This document shows, piece after piece, positions 49,306 through 58,572 of a DNA stretch of 64,000 nt. The stretch comes from Leishmania mexicana MHOM/GT/2001/U1103 (Eukaryota; Euglenozoa; Kinetoplastea; Trypanosomatida; Trypanosomatidae): positions 1,342,084-1,406,083 of the forward strand of contig NC_018338.1 in assembly GCF_000234665.1 (NCBI RefSeq), read 5' to 3'. The first letter of the stretch is position 1. Every line of letters starts with the position of its first letter. A model generated the notes under the pieces. The model ran no database searches and was not told where the DNA came from. It was given only the letters and a program-made list of their open reading frames with translations. Made by a program: the position numbers and the translations under genes.

Positions 49306-51219
49306 TTTTTTTACTCTTCGTTGTATCGCTTCTTTCGAAGGTCTTTTGAGCTTCCACACCGGTTCCGGCAAACTCGTCAACTACCCAATCCGCCGCGTAT
49401 TGCGCGCCCCTCACCAGTTCCTCAGCAGACGCATCAAGTAACCAACGCCACCCCCAACACCGTCAGAGGCGTTCGAAGTTTTTCTCCGTCGAATTCGCGT
49501 TGGCATTCCCCTTCAACTCACCAAGCAGCAAACCGATCGCGAAACCGCGAATGAAGGAAGAGAAAGCGTCAAAGGTAAGAACAACACTCACCGGGATGCA
49601 GAGGCCACTTGGCGCTGTTGATCTTGTCCCTGGGCCCTCGTGTGTGTGTGTGTGTGTCACAAATACTTCTCACTAATTTGAGCTCTCTGTTTATTTCCTT
49701 ACAGGCAGTGAAACACCGCGAAGCTGGCGTTGCGGGGGGTGAGCGGCAGTCTCGGAGAAAGGGGAAGGCCTTGAGAGAGACGATGCAGATCCTCCGTTTA
49801 TCTTTTGAGTTTTCGTGAAGCTGAGAGAAATAGATTTCGCTTTTTGCTTGTCTGCTGGCCTAATCTCGCCTTCTCCTGTTGGTTGTTGGTTGCTGCCTTT
49901 CTCTCGTGTTCATCCCTGCGTGAGAAAAAGTGGGTGTCCGAGGGAGATGAAAGTTGCTGTGATGGGCTGGTGAGACAGGAGGCCCCTGTGCCTCTAGGTG
50001 AAAAGTAGAAATGGGGATGTGGCGGAGGCCCAAAAACAAATTACACCAATCCGTGAGGAACCCCAATCGTCAGTTTTACAGTGTGTAAAGGGAGACCGAA
50101 ATCACCGGAGAAGATGCGCAAGTAAGGGGGTTGTTTTTCCCCCATTTTTACAGAAGGGGGCAGGCAGGATGCGTTTTTCTGGTGATGCGTCGGTGAGAGA
50201 CGGTCCAAAGCGAAAAAAACGGAGAGGAGGAGGAGTCGAGCAAACAACGCAAAAGTTAAACGGACCGAGCCAATCATAGGCAGCACATGCCCAAACGAAG
50301 AAAGAGTACAGGGCAGACGGGACCACGACGCGCCACAGACAAAATATGAAGTGCCCCGTGAAAGGAAGCACAGCGATGCCTTTACGTCGGGGAAATAATA
50401 GCCAAAAAAAATGGCCATGATCGAGCACGTCAAATGTCGGCCGACAATAATGAGGCCCGGCACGGCACTTGCCGCCCCGTCGCTGTGGCCTGCTTCATTT
50501 CTTTGGTGTGCGTGTGCCGTATGCGAGATGAACGGAGAAAATCGCCCTCACGTACGGGCTGTAGTCTCAGTTCAGTTGGGCTCAGCAGCAGTATGGTCTT
50601 TTATTTTTTTTCGTAGAACTGTTCGCTGGTCAGAAAGGCAAAGACAGAGAAAGGCAGTAAAAAATGGAATAGAGGAGAACAAACAGAGGTGACACTGATC
50701 GAAGCAAGGGAGTGTCCTACAGTTCGGCAGCCGTGCGTGCGTGTGTATGTGTGTGTGTCCCCTTTCTCACCTTTGTTTTTCGTTTCTTGCGTCAGCCGGT
50801 GCTATACCGGTGCACAGTTACATTCGCAGAGACACGCATACCCTCTTTCGCATACAACACTGTTGCATGATTACGTCAACCGAAAGAAGGGGAAGAGGAA
50901 AGGGGAGAGGGTAGCATCACTCTCTACCAAAAGAGAAACAGCTAGAGCCGCATAGAAGGGGAAGCCGATGTGTATGTTTGTGCGTGCGTGTGTGTGTGTG
51001 TGCCTGGGTATGTGTACCTTCTGTGAAACAAGGGAGAAAGCCCGCGGCCACCGTGAAGTAGAATTAAAGAAAAAAACGGGCACAAGACACGCTTACTCTT
51101 GTCCAACAGGCAGCCGCGTCTCTACGGGGATCACATGTTTCCTTTTAGATTTCACTATTATTCCTTTCGTTGCCATGCTTTGCCCCATTTACGGCCACCT
51201 CCACTGTCTGCCTTGAACA

Positions 51220-51243
51220 CTTCACGCGACGTTTCGTGTGAAG
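51220..51243. repeat. 10-bp stem hairpin
   Basis: An inverted repeat forms a 10-base-pair stem with one G-T pair and a four-base loop (CTTCACGCGA, loop CGTT, TCGTGTGAAG). It lies in non-coding sequence of the 4.6-kb interval. In RNA it would be a compact stem-loop; function unknown. Confidence 0.55.
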
Positions 51244-52571
51244 ATCGCTTGCATCCTTCCGTTGCCTTCTCCCACAGTCGCCTTCTTTCGGACCGCAAAT
51301 GCGGTGTGTGAGAGAGGGGGGGGGCTCGATGAGTGATGTAGGAGGGGGAAAGTGCATCCAAATGCTGTGCCTTCCCCCACCTCATCGTCCTATCTTCATC
51401 GCTCTTCCATTCGTGTATGTATGCCTGTGGATGCATGCGCATTGAGCGAGGGCGTTTGGCTTATCCTTCTTGCATGCGTGCACTTCCGTGCGCGGAACGC
51501 GACGGACTCTCCTCCTCCTTCCCTCCACCCGCCAAAGAACTATCGAGAAGAGGTGTTAACATACGACACCTTTTTCTTTAGCAAACGTTTTCTTTTTGAT
51601 GTTTTGGGGATTCCCATTCTTTTTTTTTCTGCTTACAGCCTTGCGTCTGTTGTACTTGGTGGTATGGCCTGCCCCTGAGGAAGAGAGGGGTCGGATGAGC
51701 AGAGCTCGCTCAACACAGTAAGCAGCAGCAGCAGCAGAAGAAGCACACACCAACACACCGACTGGACCGCACTGCAAAAGGAGCAAAACAAAAAGGGGAG
51801 GAAAAGCACAAAGGAAAAAAGAGAGAAGGGAAAGCACACAAGCCGGAGGAGGAGGGGGGAGCCGTTGACTTGCTGCAGCCTCTCTGCCCACCGCCATTAA
51901 AATTGCACTTTTATCGTCTGCTTTGTTTTTTCGTTTTGCTTGAGGAAGTAAGTAGCGGTGAAAGAAGCCCAAACGAAAACATGGGTGCTGTGAAGAGAAC
52001 AACAAAAAAACAGCTCCGAAAGAGGCATTACCAGTCGCCACTGAGGAAGAGGAGAGTTAGAGGGCTGTGGCGCCTTGTCTCACGGCCGCTGTGCACCTTC
52101 TCGCCCGGTGGTCGCAGCCGATAGAGCAACACGTATTAGCCTCCGTGATGAAGGCTGCCGTTCGCACACACACACACATACCCATCAGGCGTACGAGCGC
52201 TGCCGTTCGCACCTGTCTGCACTCACAGATCTCCCACGGCAGAGCCCCGAGAAGATACCCATAAGAAACGAGGTGGAGACAACGGGGGTGTCCGTTGCAC
52301 GGGGAGGGAAAAACGGTTGAGCCACGCGCTCGCTGTTCTCCTGACCTTTGGGTGAATCAGTGGATAGTGCAAGGTCAGACTCCTTTCTGCCAACGTGTGC
52401 TGACTTTCGAGGCTCACTCACGCAGATATGCTGGTCACAGAGAGGAAAAAAAACGGGCCATAAAGGCGGCACCTCTGTGATACACCCATTCGCTCTCGGC
52501 TCTTCCAGCGTCCTTCACCCTCCTTTTTCTCCTGTCTTCTCCCGTGTACGCTTCTGAGAAGGCATGCACGC

Positions 52572-53333
52572 TTATAAGACGCTCATCATGAAGCCGGGGA
52601 CAGAGGCCGCGAGGCCAAGCATACCCTGCGGAGTGCTGGGTACCACAAGCAGCGGCGGGGCAAGGGAGGTGATGATGTCCACCGCTTTGCCCGACCGAAG
52701 AGCAGCGCTGAGGTACTTGGGGCCCGCCGGCGCGGAGCTCTTGAGAAGGGTGTAGCAGAACATGCTCTGAAGCACGCCGTCCGCCACGCTAAGCACCTTG
52801 CGGCGGTGGTCCTTTGTCTTCTCCTTGTTCTGGCTGTCTTTGACGGCGTCGTACTTGCTGCTCTTCAGCAGGAGGTAGTTCATGACGAGACGTGCAATGT
52901 TTGACCAGAAAAGAAAGACAAAGCGGATGCGGTTGAAGTGCCTGCCGAGGACAGGGTCGAGCATGTTGCACTTGGAGGCCAGAACGAGCTCCTCGCCGAT
53001 GAGGAAGATGGTAAAGAAGGCGGTGGAAATGGTCTTGCAGATGCCCACGAGTGGGTTCGGATGGCTTGCGACGGCGCTCTTGATGCCACTGGGGGTGAGG
53101 GCCGGGGCAACGACGAGCCACTGCGAGAAGCGGGTGACGGTACGGTAGTGCGCGGCACCGTGGAGGATCGTGTTGAGGTGCGCGGATAGCTCCGGGAAAC
53201 CGGCGGCGGCGGCAGGGGTCGTCAGGGCCATCGCACCGAACTGCACAACCGACATGACACGGTCGCGGTTCTGCGCATTGCCAACGTAGTCGTTGAAGGC
53301 TGTGACCTGCTGCGTGAGGGGTATGTTGGACAT
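52572..53333 (-). CDS. PEX11-family glycosomal membrane protein (GIM5-like), 253 aa
   Basis: A PEX11-family protein, which shapes and divides peroxisomes; in trypanosomatids PEX11 and the related GIM5 proteins lie in the glycosome membrane. I start at ATG 53333 (MSNIPLTQQVTAFNDYV); upstream frame is UTR. The N-terminal amphipathic region FNDYVGNAQNRDRVMSVVQF is the family hallmark, closely matched in the paralogue at 56110-56787. Then come HYRTVTRFSQWLVV, a hydrophobic segment TISTAFFTIFLIGEELVLA, RIRFVFLFWSNIARLVMNYL, a charged Lys-rich loop (DSQNKEKTKDHRRK) and a hydrophobic C-terminus ending VPGFMMSVL. Length (about 250) suits PEX11/GIM5. Which of the two named proteins it corresponds to needs alignment. 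Confidence 0.82.
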   Translation of the reverse strand: MSNIPLTQQVTAFNDYVGNAQNRDRVMSVVQFGAMALTTPAAAAGFPELSAHLNTILHGAAHYRTVTRFSQWLVVAPALTPSGIKSAVASHPNPLVGICKTISTAFFTIFLIGEELVLASKCNMLDPVLGRHFNRIRFVFLFWSNIARLVMNYLLLKSSKYDAVKDSQNKEKTKDHRRKVLSVADGVLQSMFCYTLLKSSAPAGPKYLSAALRSGKAVDIITSLAPPLLVVPSTPQGMLGLAASVPGFMMSVL

Positions 53334-53520
53334 GGTGCTATAGGCGGGGAATGATAAGCAATGCACGCGTGGGTTGAGAGGGGAAGGGGAAAGATCGATA
53401 CCGGAGCACGAAACGAAGTCTTTCGAAAAGAGAGAGAGACGTGAGCAAAGAGAGCACAGATGAAAAAGAGTAAAAATAACTGGCAAGACGGTGCGTGCCT
53501 CTCTGTGCGTGTGTGTGCGT

Positions 53521-53534
53521 ATATATATATATAT
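53521..53534. repeat. (AT)n microsatellite
   Basis: Seven AT units followed by GTTTGTGTGTG, about 190 bases upstream of the 253-residue PEX11-type start codon. Confidence 0.85.
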
Positions 53535-55791
53535 GTTTGTGTGTGCGTGTGTGTATCAGCCAGTTGAGGGAAACAGAGACATGAAGCACGCACAAAGTCG
53601 AGAGACAAAAGGAAACAGAGGCAAGAGCACAACGTCTAAAGGCCCATGGGAACGCATGAGGTAAGCAGCCGGTAAACACACACACACGTCCTGAAGGCGA
53701 GTAGTAAGGACGGGAAGCGAAGGGGGGCGGAGGGGGCACACGGACAACACAGACTGCTTGACCACGACGAGCACTATCACTACAACTACTACACACGCGC
53801 GCGCACCGTGAGAATGCCGCGTCAGCTGTGAAGCCGATCGTGTTTCTCGCCCCGTACGATACGCAAAAGAAAAAAGAAGAGCCTCGACTTCTTCCACCAC
53901 CACCACCCCCGTGCACACCTTGAAGGAGCCCCTTGTGTATGTTGGTCACATAACCGCAGTTTGAGAGGGAGTGGGGGTAGGAAGGAAGCGAGAGCAGAGT
54001 AGGCGCCGCTGTCTTCTTTGGTGTGTTTGTGCTGCTGCTTTTGCCGCCGCCCCCCTCTCTGCAAACAACGTCACCTAATCCCGACGCCATCATCTGCGCA
54101 TCGTGTTGGCTCTTTGTTTTTCAATGATTCAAGTGCTTTATTTTCTTGAGTGTCCACGTTATCATGTCGCTGCTGCATAAATGCATTGAACTCGATGGCC
54201 CTTGAAGAACAGCGCTGCTTTTCATTTTTCCGGAATTACTGTTCTTGCCTGTATACACCTCAGCTACCTTTTCACACCAACAGCACCCCCCCCACACACA
54301 CAAACATGCATGCACGTCACAACGACGAGGGCGGCGTTTCGTTTTTATAATGGTGAGAGAGGACGGCGAGAGAGTGAGGTCGAAGACATGTGTGTGTGTG
54401 TGTGTTGGTTTACCAGTGAATGCAACATGATTCCACAACATATTTGTACACATCCGCACCTCAAGACACGCACACACTTACTCTTACGCCCACACACCCC
54501 CGGCAGCAACGCACGTGCGCACGCTTCTTTTTTGTTTTTCGTTGCTTGTGCTCCTCTGCTGCCTGAACTACAAGAGTCTCTGAAACACACACCACACACC
54601 ACACGCACACCGCCATCAACAGACATGAGACGACGACAACACACCGGCACACGAAAGAGGGAAGATGGGAAAAACAAAACAAAAAATGCATAAGAAGAGC
54701 ATTTGTAGCGCGCGTGTTTGTGTTCGAGTTTTTTTTCTTTGGGGGAGGGAGGGGAGGTTCTTTTGGAGAGCCCCCCATCACACGCAACTCCCGAGCACGC
54801 CCAGACCCACACAAGCACAAATCCATACACGCACGGCAGCACGACCATGCAAACGAAAAAAAAGTGGGTCCGCTAGCCCCTCTCGACCACTCACTGGCGT
54901 CTCCGTCAAGCGGATGGAGGCAGGCACGCTTCCCCATTCGCCTCACGTTTGTCCTCCATGTAATGTGTGTTGTGTGGGCGCTGGTCGTTGTAAGCGCAAA
55001 AAGAACCACATCGAGGGAGATGAAAAGAAAAAAGATAAATGCGGCAAACTGTTTCACGTGCCTCTCTCCCTCTCTCCCTCTTGGTGCGTGTGTGTGTGCC
55101 CTGCACTTGTCGCTGTGCCGCTCCCTCTCTCCCTCCGCCCCCATTTCACGCCTTCGCGCACGTACTGAAGGGTCGAGAGGGTGGAAGGGAGGAACCGTCA
55201 CGGAAGCGACCCAAGAAGCGCAGGAAAGAAAAGCCGTGAAAACAATACGACGCACCGTGCGTGCATGCAACACATGGGGGAGCACAGAGAAAAACACACA
55301 GAGGGGAGAAGGCGAGTTAGAGTCCGAGAGTCGAATCCGAAACAACTCAAAAAAGCGCACATACATGCACACACAGAGACTCACATACATAATGAAATAC
55401 CACGAGGAGATCATCCGCAATGGAGACACACGCACGTATATACCCTACGTGTGCATAGCATGTACACGTCTGAGAAGGGGAGGGGAAGAGGAGAGAGAGG
55501 GACAGGAAACAACAAATAGAAAATAAATAGAAAACGTTTTCGATGTTGCTCATGTGTCTTTTCCTTTTTTTGCTTTCTTATGCGTGTGATCGCGCATCAT
55601 CTATGGGCGTCTGCGTTTGCCGAAGTGTGAGCGGTTCTTGGGGGAGGGAGGGGGTGCACATGAGAGGGGAGGGGAGGGGGCAGGGGGTGGAGAGTAGGGA
55701 CGCAACGGCCCGGAAGGAGGTGAGGGAGAAGGCGAGGAAGCGCACGACACACACACACACACGCATCTGCTACGAGAAACGAAACGGACAA

Positions 55792-55806
55792 ATATATATA
55801 TATATA
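55792..55806. repeat. (AT)n microsatellite
   Basis: About seven AT units, in the 3' flank of the 225-residue PEX11-type gene, near a CA repeat (55748-55762). Confidence 0.85.
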
Positions 55807-56109
55807 CAGAAGAAAAACAGAGATCAGCAACGATAGAAAGGCCGATGTTCAAGACATCGCAGAGATGGGGAGGACAGGAGAGGGTCACACCTTCTCTCCT
55901 CTTCTCCCTTCCCTCTCCTGCATTGGCCGTGCATACTCAACGACAGCTCTAGAGATCTGCACACGCATGGTGGTATCATGACAATACTCCGACAATGTGC
56001 TTGGTTGGTGCCTCTCTAGCGCTTGCGTCTGCTTTCTTGAGGGTTGCTCTTCCTTTCCTTCTGCGTTGCCTCTGACGATGCAGTGATTTGGATGGGCGTG
56101 TTTACATCC

Positions 56110-56787
56110 TCAGTAGAAATCACACATGGACGCGATGAAGCCAAGCACACCACGGATCGTTTCGTTCAGCGCGAGATGCTTCGGCGCGATGAGCTGCAGC
56201 GTCTTGTGCAGCGGCACCAGCGGGCCGTTCACGTCCTCCAGTAGCTGTGGGCCACCCTTCGGGAAGCACGTCAGCGAGAAGATCAAGAAGCAGCCTAGCT
56301 TCACGGTGGTGATCATCTGCCGCTTCTGTTCCTCCGGTGTGTTCTTCTTTTGCGTCATGACGTACGCCTGGCGCATCAGACCGAGCATCAGTGTGTAGAA
56401 CCAGCAGGTCACAGCGCAGCCACCGAGGCGGACAAAGCGGTTCGGGTACACGTTGTGGCTGGACAGCACTGCCGTGTTCTCGAAGAAGCAGAAGCACACG
56501 TGGAAGAAGTGGCTCAGCTGGTCCACACGGTCGAGTAGTACGTCACCCTTAGGCTTGGAGAGTGCCTCCAGCGTTGGCTTTGACAGCGCGTTGAAGAGAA
56601 GGGCGAGACGCGTGATGGCACGGTAGCCGTCCGCCATGGACGAGAGGCTCTTCAGAGACTTGCTGAGAGCGATGCAACCGGCATCGTTAGCAGGGCCAGC
56701 GAGGGCCATGGGGAGGAACTGCACGATGGCCATCACCTTATCACGGTCTCCCGTGTTGCCAAGGTACTCAAAGACGGCGGCGGACAT
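56110..56787 (-). CDS. PEX11-family glycosomal membrane protein, 225 aa
   Basis: A second PEX11-family protein, running from ATG 56787 (MSAAVFEYLGNTGDRD) to TGA 56110. Its N-terminus FEYLGNTGDRDKVMAIVQFL aligns with FNDYVGNAQNRDRVMSVVQF of the neighbour, including the RD and VQF residues and the MALxxPAxxAG that follows in both. Then come GYRAITRLALLFNAL, a hydrophobic stretch SHFFHVCFCFFENTAVL, VTCWFYTLMLGLMRQAYV, a Lys/Glu-rich loop (TQKKNTPEEQKRQ) and a C-terminus ending GVLGFIASMCDFY. The order of features is the same as in the paralogue, but sequence elsewhere is well diverged, so this is an old duplication. Likely in the glycosomal membrane with both ends facing the cytosol, as for the family. 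Confidence 0.82.
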   Translation of the reverse strand: MSAAVFEYLGNTGDRDKVMAIVQFLPMALAGPANDAGCIALSKSLKSLSSMADGYRAITRLALLFNALSKPTLEALSKPKGDVLLDRVDQLSHFFHVCFCFFENTAVLSSHNVYPNRFVRLGGCAVTCWFYTLMLGLMRQAYVMTQKKNTPEEQKRQMITTVKLGCFLIFSLTCFPKGGPQLLEDVNGPLVPLHKTLQLIAPKHLALNETIRGVLGFIASMCDFY

Positions 56788-57546
56788 GATGACGAGTGGG
56801 TCTGAGTTGGGTGTTGTGTGATGCGGAAACGACGGTTAGACAAACCGAGACAAATCCGGACCACCGCACGGCACAAGAATTCAAAAACGAAAAGCACGCG
56901 AGAGAAGAGAGAAGAGAGAGACAGACAGTGGTTATGGTAGCTGGGCGGCAACTGTTTTCGTTTTTTCTTTTTTTTATGGAGAGAGGGGAGGTGTGTGTGT
57001 GTGAGGGGGGGGGAGTGTGCAAACGTGTAGGGAAAGAGAGAAAGCAAAAGGTAAAGGTGAAAAAAAAGAAAACGTGAGATGAGCGGGTGGGTGGGGCAGC
57101 AACAGACAAGGACACGCCGCGGCCAGAGAAAAGAGAGAGACGAGGGCAAGGTGGACCTTCCGAGGCATTCAATCAGATACGGTGGATGTCACGTCAGCAA
57201 ATTCGCTCTTGCCAGGGAGAGAGAGAATTCTCCTCACTGATGCCTGTGAAATGCTTCAGAAAGCGGCACTGAGGCAGCATCACCACCCCACCAAAAGAGG
57301 TAGAGGCAGAATAGCGCACTGAAGGCGTAGGGATGTAAACATATATCTATCCATCTATATATATATATGTGATCTTTTTTCTTTTGTGTGTGTGTGCAAC
57401 GTCCTTCACGTTTGCGTGAGGGGAAGACCAAAGGCGAGGCCGCAACAACGCCGGCAACACGCGTGAAAAACAAAAAAAAACAAAGGAAACACTCCAAAAT
57501 GCACTCTTGAAAACTTTCCGCAGTCACGCCCCTCCCCCCGTCTCCA
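56788..57546. other. Intergenic region
   Basis: This is the 3' UTR of the Tim17-like gene and the 5' flank of the 225-residue PEX11-type gene. It has a purine-rich + strand at about 56885-56930 and 56981-57015, and a TA run at 57356-57368. No gene is seen. Confidence 0.6.
57356..57368. repeat. (AT)n microsatellite
   Basis: Six TA units preceded by ATCTATCCATCTA, in the 3' flank of the Tim17-like gene. Third such AT run within 4 kb. Confidence 0.85.
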
Positions 57547-58572
57547 TCACAGGTACTTCCCACGAACGTTGGAAGGACCTGCATCGCGCTGATGACGACT
57601 TTGCCAGGGGCGCCAGTGCGGCTCATACAAGTTGTGGGTCCGCTGTGCCGCATAGGGCCGATAGATTACGTAGCCCAGGTACAAGCCGGCTACTGTCCCG
57701 GAGCCTGTAGAGAGTGACAGCAGCGCGCGCACCCCCCATGGAGTGAGCTGCTTGTAGTTGAAACCCACATAAGCCACTCCACCGAGAAAGCCCGAGCAGA
57801 GGCTGGAGTTCACGATGTGCCACCATGTACGCTGCGGCGAGGAAACGTCACCCGACCAGAGCAGCATAAACAGGTTCGTCAAGGCGTCACCGACCGGCAT
57901 GCCGATGGTGCCCATCAGGGCTACCGCCCCGCCTTTGGTCACCGACGTTGTAATCTCGTGGAAGGCGATGCTTCCGAGCGTGACGCCGTTCAGCTTTGCG
58001 TACGTCTTGTCCATGGTGCGGTACAGGTGGGCGGTCCGACCTGCACCGAAACAAAATCCAGCTGTCGTGCAAACACGCAGGAAGTAGACGAGGCAGTCTG
58101 AAGGCTGATCGATCATCCAGTCCAGCCAGTGGATCTTCAGCTTCTCTCGTATTTCCTTCTGCTCCGCCGTCCACTGCTGGTAGCGTCGGTCATTGGCGTA
58201 GTCGTACCGCTGCAGGACCGACCGCTGCGCCTCACGAGCCTTCATGTGCTCGTCAGCCTGGCGGAACTCATTTTCATAGCGATTCACAAGCATGTCGATC
58301 GACTCAACGTCCATCGTTGACGCGCGGCCGTCACCGTGGCGCCGTATCTTCTGCTCACTGCGCATTCGATCAAACTGCGAGTAGGCGACGCCGCTGTCAC
58401 CGTACTCGCGATCCTTACCAGTGACTACATTGTCGAACGACTCCGTATCCATAAGACTGCGAGAAAACGGCACCGTCGCATCACCACTGCCGGCGTCGCT
58501 CGAGGGGGATGGCGAGGGGCCGCCAGCGGCGGCAGGCTGGTGCCCGCGCTGAAACGGCCACCACGACACCAT
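57547..58572 (-). CDS. Glycine-rich multi-pass membrane protein, possibly Tim17-fold
   Basis: A 341-residue protein from ATG 58572 (MVSWWPFQRG) to TGA 57547. The first 150 residues are charged and hydrophilic, with a helix around EFRQADEHMKAREAQRSVLQ. The C-terminal half has about four membrane segments rich in small residues: LVYFLRVCTTAGFCFGAGRT, TLGSIAFHEITTSVTKGGAV, NSSLCSGFLGGVAYVGFNY and STGSGTVAGLYLGYVIYRP. GxxxG patterns in four consecutive helices recall the Tim17/22/23 family of mitochondrial inner-membrane proteins and the related complex I subunit NDUFA11. The family's usual twin motifs are not obvious, so this is only a suggestion. A mitochondrial membrane location is likely. Confidence 0.7.
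   Translation of the reverse strand: MVSWWPFQRGHQPAAAGGPSPSPSSDAGSGDATVPFSRSLMDTESFDNVVTGKDREYGDSGVAYSQFDRMRSEQKIRRHGDGRASTMDVESIDMLVNRYENEFRQADEHMKAREAQRSVLQRYDYANDRRYQQWTAEQKEIREKLKIHWLDWMIDQPSDCLVYFLRVCTTAGFCFGAGRTAHLYRTMDKTYAKLNGVTLGSIAFHEITTSVTKGGAVALMGTIGMPVGDALTNLFMLLWSGDVSSPQRTWWHIVNSSLCSGFLGGVAYVGFNYKQLTPWGVRALLSLSTGSGTVAGLYLGYVIYRPYAAQRTHNLYEPHWRPWQSRHQRDAGPSNVRGKYL

Larger units (their letters stand above)
47978..52571. other. 4.6-kb stretch without a confident gene
   Basis: This is the longest gene-free interval in the window, between the first PEX11-type gene and the NDUFB7-like gene. It should contain the former's 3' UTR, but 4.6 kb is long. Its interior (about 48900-49800 and 50000-50500) is less repetitive than other intergenic DNA. 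It holds short coding-like frames on both strands and intron-like signals on + (see findings). TG repeats lie at about 49640-49656 and 50985-51001. A hairpin is at 51220-51243. No tRNA box A/B pair was noticed by eye. Confidence 0.55.
53334..56109. other. Intergenic region, 2.8 kb, between the PEX11-type genes
   Basis: This is the 3' UTR of the 225-residue paralogue and the 5' flank of the 253-residue gene. It is rich in microsatellites: TA runs at 53521-53534 and 55792-55806, GTGTGCG and CA repeats, and GA-rich + strand near 55480-55500. Open frames are low-complexity. No gene is seen. Confidence 0.6.

Noticed and set aside
50041..50463. A 140-residue minus-strand frame of moderately complex composition
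   Set aside because: Begins at a non-ATG codon, reads as random hydrophobic sequence, and shows no known motif; conservation would be needed to revive it.
55325..55345. GAGTCGAATCCG resembling a tRNA B box
   Set aside because: Mismatched to the consensus and no A box or cloverleaf can be formed around it.
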